Shown: positions 36,666-49,479, numbered from the stretch's first letter. The stretch: DNA of 64,000 bases from Oxyura jamaicensis (GCF_011077185.1 NC_048896.1:87593426-87657425), one strand, 5' to 3'. Notes: generated by a model not told the origin, from the letters alone. Made by a program: numbers and translations.

Positions 36666-37419
36666 TGTTCACTTGCTCATAAAATTTGATATTGCTTTTT
36701 CCCTGATTCCTTGCTGCTCCATATTTTCACCTTTCAGTGAGATTTTGAGTTGTATTTTTCCTTGATGGGCTTTTCTCACTCTGATGATTCATGGTATGAT
36801 TCTTTTTGCCTTTCTCTTTTTTTTTTTTTTTCCCTTTTAATTTTGTTATCTATGTAACAAAAATTCATCTTTAGTCATTTAATGCTTGTAGTGAAAACAA
36901 AGAGTTTCACTGGAAATAAAAAGGTGAAAAAGAAAGTGTGCAGTTGAAGTGGTGTATTTTTTCAGCTTTCTACTTGTCATGACTAAAACCATAAAATATG
37001 GAAATTTCCATTTATACAGTCAAGTAGATCTCATTAATTGTGTTGCGGTTTTACCAGAATTATTTACGAAGCTTGGATGGTACATTTTTACATACCTTTT
37101 CTATAATCAAGAAAATACGATTATTTTTCTCACAGCTTGCATTTTAAGATGTGATGTGCCAACCGAAAATTTCTGCAAAATATTTGTCTTTAATATTTCA
37201 CGTATTTTAATGTTATACTACAATGTACTATAATTTTTTTTTTTTTTTTTTAAATGCCTGGGGATGAAACCATGGTCTTGCTGAGGCTTTCCACTGTCTC
37301 ATTCAATTGAAGGCTTCAGCTGTAGCTCAGTCAGAAATCATGTGAAGAGAAGACACTCTCCACTGTTTGGCACTGGGATACGTAAATTAACCAATAACAG
37401 TGATATTACCAAAACAGAG

Positions 37420-38830
37420 TCATAGAATCATAAAATTGTTGAGTTTGGATGAGACCTCTAGAGATTATCTAGTCTAACCCCCATGCTTAAAGCAGGGTCC
37501 AGTAAAGCATGTTTCTCTGGTTGGGTTTTGAATATCTCCAAGGCTTGAGAGTCCACAACCTTTCTGGGCAATCTGTTCCAGTGTCTGACCACTGTTATGG
37601 TAGAAAAGTTTTTATGTTTTATTATGGGAAGAATCTAGCTCCACCTTTTTTACACCCTCCTGTCAGGCACATATTGGATATGGATATGATCCCCCCGAGC
37701 CTTCGCTTCTGAAGTCTGAATACCTCTGAAAGCCTCTGCTCAAGTGACAGATACTCTAAGCCCTGAATTGTATTAGTGGCACTTGACTGGGCTTTCTCCA
37801 GTATGTCCAGGTCTCTCTTGTACTGGGCAGCCCAGCACTGGGCACAGCTATCCAAATATATCTCATGAGTGCGGACGGATCATTTCTCTTGACCTGTTAG
37901 CAGCATTCTTCCCAAAAGTCCAGGATGCCGATGGCGTTCCTAGGAACAAAGGCTTGTTGCTGGCTCATGTTCAACTTGTTTTTCACCAGGATCCTCAGGT
38001 CCTTTTCTGCAAAGCAGATTTCCAGACTGTCAGATCCTAACATGCACTGGACATGGTGTTATTCCTCCTGACAAGCAGGGTTCTGCATTTTGTTGAATTC
38101 TGTGATACTCCTGATGGGCCGTTTCTCTATGATGTTGAGGTTTCTCTGGATGGCAGCACAGCCACCTGCTGGCTTCTCCTCCCAGTTTTGTACAGTCTGC
38201 CATGTTACTGGACTTGCACTCTATCCCATTATTCAGGTCACTCATGGAGGTGTTGAGCAGTATTGGCCACTGAGATACTCAACTAGTGCCTGGCCTCCAG
38301 CTGGACTTTGTGCTGCCGATCACAACCCTTTGTGCTGCCGATCACAACCCTTTGAGTCTGACAGTTCAGCTAGTGTTCAGTCCACCTCACTGTCCACTTA
38401 TCTAGCTTGTACTTCATCATCTTGTCTATGCAGCTTTTATGAGAGACTGTTTTGAAAGCCTTGCTAGTATCAAGGTAAACAACATCTGCTGCTCTCCCTT
38501 CATCCACCGGGCTCATTATTTCATCACAGAGGCTATCGTCGCTTAAGCACAATTTCCCCCATGCTGATCAGTCCAGATCATCATCTTGACTTTATTACGT
38601 TTGCAAATGTTTTCCAGAAACAGTTGCTTCATCACCTTCCCAGGAATCAAAGAGAGGCTGACTGGCCTTTATTTTCCTGCATTCTCCTTCTTGGCCTCCT
38701 GGAATATAGGAGCAACAGTTGCTTTCTTCTAGCCCTCAGGAACCTTTCCTGATCACCAGTCACCACAGCCTTTCAAAGACAATGAGAACGGGAATCTTAG
38801 CCTCATCTGTCCTTCTGTCCATTGGAACAT
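37420..38830 (-). mobile_element. Old CR1 LINE, about 1.4 kb, antisense, with RT remnants
   Basis: The left end is a decayed CR1 tail (CATAGAATCATAAAATTG, then CTAACCCCCATGCTTAAAGC). Read on the minus strand, the right half keeps reverse-transcriptase core sequence: DVVYLDTSKAFKTVSH and MMKYKLDKWTVRW, matching the CR1 RT palm tract VYLD-F-SKAFDTVSH and the following thumb-like segment. The frame is broken by many mutations and by a 22-bp tandem duplication at 38307-38350. It is much more diverged than the element at 35575, and the 5' boundary is indistinct. Confidence 0.88.
38307..38350 (+). repeat. 22-bp perfect tandem duplication
   Basis: The 22-base unit TTTGTGCTGCCGATCACAAC+CC occurs twice without mismatch, followed by TTTG of a third start. 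It lies inside the old CR1, so it arose after that element inserted. Confidence 0.95.
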
Positions 38831-38930
38831 CTGAACATTATTTTTAGATTTTTTTTTAATGTATTTTTTTTCTATTCAACAAAACTAAAGCTGTAAAATC
38901 AAACTCCTAGTCTGATTATCTCTCGTTTTG

Positions 38931-38965
38931 ATATATATATATGTATGTATGTATGTAAGTATATT
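38931..38965 (+). repeat. (TA)n(TGTA)n microsatellite
   Basis: TA repeats passing into TATG repeats. Confidence 0.9.
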
Positions 38966-41673
38966 ATATTCATGATCAACATTTATTTAGCAGAAATGGC
39001 AACTGCAGATGTTTTTTAAACTAATGCTAAGGTTTTCCTGTTAATCATCCACTAGACTAGCCTGATTGTTTATTTATTTATTTACTCATCCAGAAATAAT
39101 GAAGCATTAATAGTTAACTTTCACAACCAGCTTTTCCACAACTTTATTTCAAGTATGTTTCTTCTCCTCTGTTGGAACATAATTGTTCAGAGAGAACAAT
39201 TTTGTTTCTGTGTAACTTCTAACAGGGCATGTATTCCTTTTTTCTAACACTAAGGGATAGCAGTTACATCTGAGATTGGCTCTGCTATGGTTTTTCAGGA
39301 ATATGCTTGAAATAAATGCACAAAGCCAAGCTTTGTTTTGTAGCCCAAGGTGGTAATAGTCATTTACCAAAGCCACATCAGTCTTCCACTTTAGATATAA
39401 TAATACTGTCACATAATTTTCAGCTCAAGCGGAGGAAAGCTTTTCATTTGGAAGACTCTTCTATGATTGTCTCCTTATTTCCCCATCTTTTAAAATATCT
39501 AAAGTAAATTTATCTCATCAAATTTGATAATCTAAATCTCAGAAATCACCTCCAGGCAAGTTGTAGGTCAAGTTGCTGTAAATGTGTCTCATACAGGTAG
39601 ATTGAATCACCCCCTGGAGGTTCGTGTCTTTGACTACTGACTATAGGGGTATACTAGAGGGAACTAGACAACTAGTTTAGACCAAAGAATAACCGAAAGA
39701 TGTCTGAAATTAGGTGAGAGAAATCTATTAAGCTATTCCAGTAGCTTAATGGTGAACATTACCACTTTCGTGTTTCTTGAGCTACTTCTTTTCTGAAGAT
39801 TTATTCAAATTATGAGTTGTTAGCTAATTTACAAGTGAAAGTACATTTTGCACTTGCAATTACTTGCTAGTGTTTTTCAGCATTATTAGTAACACTTCTG
39901 AAAATGCTCTAAAAGCAGACTTCCTGCATATGCTTTCAGTGAAAACAAGATGGCAATATAGTGATTTATTTTAGCAGTATAAGGTAGATTTTGAAATATA
40001 TCTTTATTTATTTCACTTTTCTCAATATTTTGAATCTAACAAGTTAAGGAACAACAATCAGTGAGAGTAACTTCAAAGAGCTCTTTAACCTATACTCCTA
40101 TGCTGGAAATTATCTTAAGTGAATGAAATGTCAATACTAGTATAGACTAGTAGACCATGATGAAAATGTCCATAAAATGCTCTCTACCATTAAAATGACT
40201 GAAGTAAAAATTAAAATTTTATGACTTTTTTTTTTTTTAATATGTGAAATTAGGCTCCCACATTCATGTCTGAGTACATAATGAAAGACCTACTTTGTTA
40301 TATTCCTGAGAATCCACTAGCTTTCATGGCCAATTAAATTGTATGTTATTCATATGAACAAGCACTGATCTACTGCAATTTATCAGTAGAAATCAATAGT
40401 TATCATTAGAAATATTAGTGTTGTGCACAGATTAAATAACCACTTATTTTAAAATGTGGTCATAGCATTATAATACTCATTCCCACAACTGTTTTTTTAA
40501 ACGTTCCTAGAAAGTGAAGAGTAAAATATTAAAGGTAGTGTTTCTTCCGCACCAGAAAGTACCGGAGTGTGAAGGTATTGAGGGACTTAGAGCTGTGTTC
40601 CTAGCTGACCTGCACTATGAAATATTATGTACATTGTATAGCACTTCCTCTGCTTATGGTGCTATAGGAGAGCTTCAACTTCAATACGTTCAACTGTGGA
40701 TCTTTAAGGGTGATCCTAAGACTAGAAATGATCTTGTTTCATTTTTGTTCTTTTACTTCCACTCTAAATTTCAATAACTTTTGCAGCTTGATTACACCCT
40801 TCTTAGGTTTAAAATAATGATTTTGAGTTCAAAATTATATAGAAAATGATCATTCTGATTTGGAAATTATACAGCAGTATTTCCTTCTACTCAATTTACA
40901 AGATTACATAATATTAGTATGTTCATCTAATTCCTGAACTACTTGCAAATTAATTGCATGGAATTATGAAAATTGAGCTTGATGCACATTATCTCCTGTT
41001 GTGTGTTACCTTTCTAGACGAGGAGGGATGTCGTGGGAGGGATAACTGAAGGAAGCTGTCGTGTGACATCTTCCATGCCTTACTGTGTGAGCTCTAAGCT
41101 ATGTATGAACCCAGACCTTCAAAGAAAAATCTAGAAAACCTTTGTCCTGCCTTATGTTTGTTGATAAGTTTAGTGGTCACTTTTAACCTTGGTTGATATG
41201 CTGTACTTAATAAACAGCTCTTTCTTTATTTTGTTGTGCATTTCAAAACAGCAGGAATAGATGTTAGAAAAAAGACTTAAGTCTGAAGTCTGTTCCCTTA
41301 GCCTTAGGTAGACTTCAAATGTATTCTTTTCTTGAAAGTAATGCACCATATCTAAAAATACAGGTTAAAATTAAAGAGAAAATATTTTTAATTGGGTTAC
41401 TGATTATTGTACATCCAGAAATTAGAATTTGTAAAGGCTGCCAGTGAGAAGTCATTCTCATAAACTCGCAGTTGTCAAGGAACAGCAAATGTTCAGAATT
41501 ACTTGTTATAGAAAGGGGAACACTTCTTTGAAAGGCAAGGTGGATAATCTTATTTAATATATGAGAAAAAAATGTTGGCATTAGTCTTGCTAATGTTTTT
41601 ATGCTACTTATGAACTGTTTGTAAACATTGCCATAAACATTAACTTAAAAGCATTTTTTATTCTTATTTGTAG

Positions 41674-41731
41674 AACATTCAAGGTATTTCTAAACATCCA
41701 GTGAGAATTATAAAGAAACAGTATATAAAAG
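41674..41731 (+). CDS. POLN: POLN exon: NIQGISKHP
   Basis: 58 nt, entering phase 0, leaving phase 1 (AAA G|GTAAAC), acceptor TTATTTGTAG. It encodes NIQGISKHPVRIIKKQYIK. The N-I-Q-x-I/S box completes the palm motif begun in the previous exon (bacterial PNLQNIP). The stretch after KHP is variable in POLN orthologues (human IQITTPKNFKG). Confidence 0.95.
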
Positions 41732-43246
41732 GTAAACTGTTTTTATTAATGTTTAAAGGTAATTTTATCTCTATTCTGCAATAAGATATTTTTTATTTTA
41801 AAGCAGACCAAAAACTCCAATATAAAAGAATAGATTATTGATTCATAGTTGAACCTTAACATTTAAGCCAATCACTTTTTGCTGGTTGTTCCTAAAAAGG
41901 TTTGCTGTTTCAGCTCTGATTTAAATAGTCCTAAACTTTCAGAACTTTATTTCCTTGGACAATCTCACTGTTCCTTTTTCCAGATGAAATTATGCATCTT
42001 AAATACATTTAACATCCTAGGAGTGTTTTGGGGGAATTCAGTTTATCAGACTTTTCCCGAGGAGATGTTAGAGCTGGGTCATCTTAATCCCACTCAAAGA
42101 CAAGCAACAACAGTTTGTCAGATGTATTGTTTTTGGTAACAGAAGTGGATTTAAGGCAGGTGAATAAGAGACCAAAGCGGTAAAATGTCTACTCACAGTA
42201 GACTCTAATATAAGAGAGATTTGCTTATATAAATTCTTTCTTGAACACCTACCATCATAGCTGGGAAATATTGCTCACTTGTTGGATAGATAAGGGCAGG
42301 CTTGCTTTTTAAGTCCCCCAGTCTCTACATTTAATGTAATACATACCAGAAGACAGGAGACTGTTTAAGATGGTATACAACTTTGAAAGTGGTTTTATTT
42401 TATCTTCCCGAATCATTTTTGTAAATATTTTATTAAGTTGCTGTTAAATAAAAAATCTGTGTAAATCTGTGGCACAGTGCTTAGCAGTGGAACGTAGGCC
42501 TTTCAGGAAATTATTCAGTCAAATTTGTTAATGTTCTTATATGTGCTTATCAAAGATGTATTTCCAAGCTCTCCGTTCCTATATTGAGACACTTTTCCCC
42601 CTCACTTTTATGCTATCAGCTGTCAGTAATCACAGAGCAGATGAATTGTTCTGGTTGTTCAAAATAAAACATTCCTTTTTACACTAAGACAAGAAGTTTT
42701 CCTAGAATGCACCAAGTTTCTAATACCTTGCCAAGGTACAATGTTGCTTTGAGGTATTGTAGAGGGTTTCTTTCATTAGAATTTGGATGCCTATATTGGC
42801 TGTACATTCTTAATATCATACTTTCCAGCCTCCTGTAACTCAGAATTTGGTTATTAGCACATTGCTGCAGCAAGTTCAAAGATAATAAAACATTTTTAGC
42901 TCATCTCTGTAGACTCTTTCTTATTTGCATGCATCTTTTATTAAGTGATCTGTGAATAATGCTATTTATTGTAGTTACTTGTCAGCTAGTGTTTTGGGAA
43001 TGGTTTGGTTTTGAAAAAGAAGTAGGAGAAATGAGTGGTAATGCAAGGATGTCAGAGATGCAGATGCTCTAGATGACTAATGAGTAAAATAATTGTGATG
43101 CTGGAAGTTGATGCTCTGCTAGGATGCTTATATTGTTATTTGTGTATTTTCAGTTGGGTGTTGGGAGTGGCATTAACAGCCTGCTATGGTTTGCAACACT
43201 ATTTCTGGATGATGATTTGGTACACAAATGTCTACCTCCTCTCTAG
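41732..43246 (+). other. POLN intron, 1.5 kb
   Basis: No repeat element or other feature recognised. Acceptor CTACCTCCTCTCTAG. Confidence 0.8.
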
Positions 43247-43324
43247 GAAAAGAAGAGGAAATAGTAACCATTTCCCCAAGAGCATTATTTGTTTCAAAGA
43301 AAGGATATACTTTTTTAGCTGCAG
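43247..43324 (+). CDS. POLN: POLN exon: TISPRALFVSKKGYTFLAA
   Basis: 78 nt, entering and leaving at phase 1 (GCA G|GTAAGA). It encodes (G)KEEEIVTISPRALFVSKK then GYTFLAA, aligned with human KEDKILTISPRAMFVSSKGHTFLAA. This is the beta strand leading into motif A; in bacterial Pol I the equivalent is IRQAFIAPEDYVIVSA. The last base supplies the G of the motif A Asp codon. It is too short and split to stand out as an open frame, and was found by following the phase and homology. Confidence 0.95.
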
Positions 43325-43768
43325 GTAAGACAATGTGTTATTATTCTCATACATATTAATATTCTCAGTTCTATGATGTCTTCTTCCCCTCTTCTTTGCG
43401 TGACATTATATTTTAGAAGGCTGTCAAATCCCTTAGTATCAATTAATATTGTTATAAGATGTATATGCCTTAGTGTGATTTAGATGTGGATGATTTGTAA
43501 GCCTTGTCAGTAGAAACAAAGAACTAATAAGATTAACTGACACCCAAAGATAATGAAGGAATCGGGCACTGTGTCACCTGTAGCTGGACTGTAACTCTTT
43601 AAGGATGTGCTTTCTACAGCTGTGTTGTTTTTGTTGTTGTTTTTGTTTTGAGCAAGAGGAAATGACTGAACAGTCCAGGCTTGTATTTTGATTTGTGATA
43701 GTTTGGTTAAAATGCAGACTTGTTTTTATTTTGGAGCAATAGATTTATTTTAACACTCTGTTTTGTAG
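43325..43768 (+). other. POLN intron, 444 bp
   Basis: Contains a TTG/T-rich run near 43624-43650. No other feature. Acceptor CTGTTTTGTAG. Confidence 0.85.
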
Positions 43769-43883
43769 ATTTTTCCCATATTGAATTAAGGATCCTTGCT
43801 GACTTATCATCTGAACCAGAGCTTCTGAAACTGTTCCAAGAACCTGAAACTGCTGATATCTTTACCACACTGGCTTCTCAGTG
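43769..43883 (+). CDS. POLN: POLN exon: polymerase motif A (DFSHIELR)
   Basis: 115 nt, entering phase 1 and leaving phase 2 (CAG TG|GTAAGA). Joined to the previous exon it reads A-DFSHIELRILADLSSEPELL, then KLFQEPETADIFTTLASQW. The Asp is the metal-binding catalytic residue of motif A (human POLN D624, E. coli Pol I D705); Glu and Arg of I-E-L-R are kept. The usual Gln of DFSQIELR/DYSQIELR is His here (codon 43777-43779). The second catalytic Asp (motif C) and the O-helix lie on exons beyond the window. Confidence 0.96.
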
Positions 43884-46800
43884 GTAAGAGTAAATGTTGC
43901 AGTTTGGCATATTTATTGCCCCAAACCTATTGTATTACTGCATGGTGGTAATAGAAAACAATATTTTGTTACAGTATATATTGTTAATCTCATAGTGTTT
44001 TAACACTGGAAGTAATATTTCCTTTCTTTCTGAGCCTTTTCTCCTCAACTGTTGTTAATGATGTATGCCAAAATGTTATAATCTAGCTGACAAGTATCAT
44101 CCTTGAGACTAAAACTGGTGCAATAACATATTCTGCATAGCTCATGCTGATAAGTTTCTCACTATATAATTGTTCATCAATACTTTTTTTAGAATCCCAG
44201 AGCAGCATTTAAGTAGGGTACATGTCTGAAACATTGCAGAACAGTTTTTTCTTAGTAAAAGTAAAACATTCTTGAAATCCAGTTGATTATTCAAGAGCAG
44301 TATTGGCATCAAATTATGTATGTATAAGAAACATGTCTAGATCTCACAGGCTTCTCTTCAGCTCACAGGATTTACTGCTTCCATCTTCTAATGGATGGTG
44401 TGTGATACTTTCAAACAGGGATACATAGTAGTTTTAAAAAAATGTTTCTTACATCCATTTCCAGATTATTGTTTACTGATCTCTTCAGCTTGCAGACCAA
44501 AAGATTAACAATCCAAAAAGATAGAATATTAGTAACTTAGCTGTGTGACAGTGTTTCTCATTACTGTTTTTATTATGATCATGCCTAAAAGTGTAGGCTG
44601 GTATTCACTTTGTATTCAAAAGTGCATGGGCACTCAATAAGCAGACAGGATAGATCTTACAGAGACAGGGAGATAGATCTTACAATTTGAACATACAACA
44701 CTGGTAAAGATCCAATAAAATAATATAACATGTAAGTAGATTGAACAGAATCATGTATGTAAATGTCATGCAATTTCCATATTTTCTCTTTGCTTTTCTC
44801 TTTTTTTATCCCTGTTTTTGTTGGAAGATTGCTAGCTGAAAAAAAAAAAAAGGCAAAAATAGATAAAATGAATTCATCAATCCCGATCTACTCAATCCAA
44901 ATTCTACAGTTTCTAAATTTCTACTCAGTGTGGTATTTGCTAATATACTCTGAAGTAGTAAAAATAAACCATTTTATAATTGTCCTGCTACCAGCAACTG
45001 AATCCATGATTGAGACATGCACATGCAGTCTGGGAAACAAAACTCAAGGTCACAAACATTCCAACAAATGTAGCTATGGAAAGATCACCTTTTTCTTTAG
45101 AGTCAATTAGTAGCTTCTATTGACATTACGATCAATTCTTAGCTCTGACATATCACTAGAACCTCGTGATGGAGTTAAATCCTTTTTTTAGTTCGGAGGT
45201 ATATTGCAAATGTATGCATGAAGATGAGTCAAATTTTGTCTCAGCTCTGGGCAAAGCTCCAGAAATACTATTCTATTCAGCAACCTCACAGCTTTTGGCA
45301 GCCATCAACCTCTTATAGTTGCTACACAGTAACTTTAAATTTAATGAAATATTACAGGCAAATATTTTTATCAGACAGAAGTGTCATGGTGTGTCTACAA
45401 AATCATTACATAATGATTCCTGCTGACTCTTCCTTTAAGCTTCAGGAAAGCTAATGCTTGGAAGTAACTAATGAATTTATTATATGACATTAATTACAGA
45501 AGCATGAAGGTTGGATTTCTTCTGGTCTAACCTTGGATGCCTGTTACATACCTGGTGAGATTAATTTGGCATATTGTTGATGCTCCCTACGTAGTAAGAT
45601 CAATTGCATGTTAAAAGTGTTGATTTCTCACTATTCAGTACCATGTAGGTCTGGGATGGCCAGCTCACATGTAGACATCCATTTTGTCATCCATCCATTG
45701 TTCTGACAAATTTAATTCCTCCTTTTGGATCAGTTCCTTGTGAACTTATATTGCATTTTGGAGTTTTGTCCTTAATTTATTAAACACTAAAGAGAAGACA
45801 CAAAATCACAAGCTCCACAGGTATCTTCCCATTCCACATATTTATTCATCTTTTGTAATCCACATTTTTAATTGGTGGAATATGACTGGTTGCTAGGGGA
45901 AATATGATATGGCAGAGCAAATCTGGATTTCAGAGGAATGTTAACTGTAGGGATAACACCAACTCCAAGAGTATAGTTTTGAAATTAATATTTTTCTTTT
46001 TTCTTTTTTCTCCTGTAAAATAGTAATTTGCAAATGTGGTCTGCGTAACTGAATACATATATAGACCCTTTATTTAATACTTAATTTGCCCATATAGATT
46101 TGGATTTGTGTATTTATTGAAGCCATGCCAAAAACCAGGAGATTTATCAGGATCATAACTGCAAGGACAAAAGTAGATCAGGGAAACAGTTGTGTATTCT
46201 TGTTTTGAATATAGTCAATGCTAGGAAAGTTTGAAAACAAAAATATCTACTAGGTAAAATAATTAGCCAGTTATTTGAACTTAGAAAAGATCTAAAGATA
46301 CAGAATTTAATTCCTGTGTAATATGGTAGCTGTACAAATGTTGCTTTAGAAAACATAGCTAAATAATGGTATTTATGTGCTTTTAGAAAAAAGTCTTGTG
46401 TAGTTTGCATGAAATAACATACACGCATCCCCATCCCTCCCTCCCATTGCTATTGGAACAAGTTAAGGGAAGGAAGAGCAAAACAAACAATTTTATCTCC
46501 CCTTGGTCTCCTGATTTTTATTAGGTCTTAATCCTGGGGCTTTAAAATCTGTGCAAGGGATATACCAAGTGGAATACTAAATGTTCTATTCTGTTTGAAG
46601 GGATTGCTGTTTGTAAATCTTCTCTAACACATCTTGAAAAGCCTTGACCATTTTGTTTTTTTCTGAAAGAAATCAATAAAGAAAGAATTCGTTTCAGAAG
46701 CTTCCTCTGAAGAAAAAATTTAAGTTAATGTCAGTGTCTGATAGCATTCCAGCTTCTGAATGTGTGTCAGATATCTTTTAGCAGGTATTCTGCATCTAAA

Positions 46801-47666
46801 AATCCTTAGACTAATAAATATTAAAACATAAATAATATATTGACAATATTGACCTTTGATATTTATATTGATGATATAAAATCTTAGCCACATCCCAGAG
46901 TCAGACCAAGCAATAAGTTTATTCACTTTTATATATATTTAAGCATTATGACTTCTTCACCTAAATCTTAATTCTATTCCTTAGGTATCCTTCAGGCTAA
47001 AGTATTCTATCTAAAATGTAGTCTTTTAAAAAACCTTTACAGTCTTTTTTTTTTTTTTATGTTTTGGTGATGAATACACATGATGGACAGTTTCTGCCAA
47101 GAGTTCAGCAGTATGCCTTTCTGATTGAATTAAGATCTCTTATGTATAAAAGCTTTTTGTTTCTTAATTTGGTTGGGTATGCTCTACCAGGATTCAATCT
47201 CTCTCAGGGACCTAGAGATGTGTCTGTCTTGGAAATCTGTTGAATTGATGTTTCTATTAAACATTATTTGTATGCCATCTTTACACTTGTCAACAGTGCA
47301 ATGTAGAGATGCACAAATGTACGTCAACCCAAACAACGCCTATGCATCACGGCAAAAGGCTGAAAGAAAGCACTGACTCAGAAACTGAACTTCAGCATCA
47401 CACCATACCCAGCCCAGTATACCTAGCTGAGAGGCGATCCTCTGTAGAAGACCAGGCTGTAATCTTCTACTCCTATGGTTAGTTTATGGAGAGAGCCCAT
47501 CTCAGAAGTAGCACAGCCTCTACCAGTCTGGAATTCCCTGCAGCATGCTCAACTGTTTGCTGTAGATACTGTGAATACTTAACTATATGCAGCAAGCAGT
47601 ATTGTGTGTTCTGTTTGACAGAACTATTCTGAAATTGCTATTCAGATAAAGCTCAGAAGTTGGTAC

Positions 47667-47689
47667 TTTTTTTTTTTTTTTTTTTTTTT
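47667..47689 (+). repeat. Poly-T tract, 23 T
   Basis: Uninterrupted mononucleotide run. Confidence 0.95.
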
Positions 47690-48530
47690 GTGAGTTTCTG
47701 GGTAGTCTGATGCTTACTCTAATGTGTTTTGTCTTCAAGTTGCTTCTTTCACATGGAAAAAAATGTTCTTGGAATTTAATTCCATGGAATTCTATGGAAT
47801 AAAACAAAAATTATGTCTGTTGGCCACTTTCCAGTAAGTTTGCTTCTATTGGCTATTTTTGTCAGTGAAAAGCCCAAGTTTGTCTCTGCCTTATACATCC
47901 AATATGTTTTCTTGTCATCTAGCATATAGTTACTCCATCTAAAGCTAAGATGATTTCAATAGATTTTAATATTTACTTGTATGTGCTTAGTACTGCTCCT
48001 ACTCTTATCCTAGCCTCTCTGTAATGATTATCATATGCTATTGCCTACATTATCCTATGGAGAGTAACATTGTGGCCTACTGAGAGGAAGCCTTAAAGGA
48101 CAGGTCAACACCTTCTAACACAAGAACACTAAGAGCCCCTTACATTAATGAGCTATTTAATACTGGACACAGAGTAAAGTTTCAAGACTGGCCTCTAATT
48201 TTGAAAATACATGATATAAATGATTCCAACTATTTACAAGATCACCTTGTGTTATATTGTCATGATGTCCTGTGACAGTTATAGTCCTTTGGAAAAGCCA
48301 CGTCATCATCACAGTGCTGAAGATGATGAGAACTGTCTTGGCAGCTGTCTGACCAGCAAAGAGACCTGCTGTTATTTCTTTAAGCTAGCTTTTCCACCGT
48401 ATATGAAAAATAAATAATTGTGTTTAAAATGTTGCTGATGAACATATCTTAAAATCCCTTTCATAGATGGAAGCTGAAAAAGAAGTTTACAGTATTTTAG
48501 GTAGTCTGTAATTTTTATTTAAGTAAAGGT

Positions 48531-48700
48531 ACAGTGACTGAAATGAAGCTGGTAAAGGGGCTAGAGAGTAAAACATATGAGGGGCAGCTGAAACAACTGG
48601 GGCTGTTTAGTGTGGAAATAAAGAGACAGGAGTGGGTGCTTGAGCTCCTCTTAAAAAGCTGGAACAGAATGACAAGGATAGCCAGTCACTTGTGATCTGA
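48531..48700 (+). mobile_element. Old CR1 fragment, sense (ORF2-end region)
   Basis: Phrases such as GGGGCAGCTGAAACAACTGG and GGCTGTTTAGTGTGGAAATA match the CR1 tract that encodes 'QLKELGLFSLEK', clearly diverged. It is probably one insertion with the remnant at 48985-49260, separated by unrelated or scrambled sequence. Confidence 0.7.
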
Positions 48701-48984
48701 AGTCCATACCTGAAGACACCTGTCAGATAGATTTTATTTTATTTTGGAAAAAATGAGCAGGAATCACTCTTTTTAAGTAGCGATTGTGTCCAGCTTTTAT
48801 ACAATAGCTAGGTGCTTGAAGACCTCAGTTCAACTTTTTTGACCTTCAAGCATTCAGATGTGCATCTGTCTCATTTAAGGAAGATACAGAAAGCTTCTGA
48901 AAGCTTCTCCACTCTGTGCTACTGCCTTGTTGCAGCTGAGATTCTGTTTAGTAAAGATTGTAATTTTTTTTTTTATTTTATTTT

Positions 48985-49260
48985 TTTTCAGCCGAGAGAA
49001 GATAGGATTTAGGGAATACATGATAATAATCTTCAAATATATAAAAGTTGTTGCAGAGAGTAGGCTAGAGAGTGAACAAAGCATAATGAATGAGCTTACA
49101 CTGTGGTAAGGTATGTTTTGGTTAACATTAAAGAAAGCTTTTTAATAGAAAAGGTAAATACATATGGAGATGGATTACTTCTGAAGACTGTGGAATATCT
49201 ATCACTAGAAGGAATGAGTCAAACAGATATTTCCAAGGATAACTGAGTTGGCTTTTCATT
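48985..49260 (+). mobile_element. Ancient CR1/L3-type 3' remnant, sense
   Basis: The order 'cttcaaatatataaaagttgttgca', 'agaaagctttttaatag', 'gaagactgtggaatatctatcactagaagg' follows old amniote CR1 3' ends (FKYIK..., then the KNFL/F region, then VVESPSLE). All frames are broken. The boundaries are approximate. Confidence 0.6.
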
Positions 49261-49479
49261 CTCCCTCAGAACCATGTTTTTATGGCCTTATGACTCAATA
49301 TCTAAGTTGTATTTGTGAGACCTGGAAATTAGACCATGCTTTAACTGCATGCCACTGGGAGGAAGAGTTGTCTGTGAATCCCACCAAGTGGAGAGAGAAC
49401 TGAGTTGCTGGCCCTTAGTGCCCTGAAAAATGTTTCAAGGTGGTACTCCCCTCCCCCTATACTATGAAATAATAATAAT

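Larger units (their letters stand above)
24413..41673 (+). other. POLN intron, 17.3 kb
   Basis: No exon or second gene recognised. It holds an A-rich/G-rich stretch (24798-24840), a TA-rich repeat (26373-26432), T27 (28541-28567), T12A13(GAAA)n (33513-33554), TG repeat (34541-34560), C14A17 (35008-35038), a sense CR1 3' end (35575-36009), an A-rich/ATAA stretch (36630-36665), a long old antisense CR1 (37420-38830) and a TATG repeat (38931-38965). The flanking exons join in frame exactly as in human POLN (KHP|NIQ), so no coding exon is missing. Confidence 0.8.

Noticed and set aside
40514..40777. 87-codon open frame on the + strand
   Set aside because: No homology recognised and it sits in the 17-kb POLN intron; the flanking POLN exons already join perfectly without it.
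43080..43328. 82-codon open frame overlapping the POLN exon at 43247
   Set aside because: It is in a different frame from the exon, whose reading is fixed by homology and phase on both sides.
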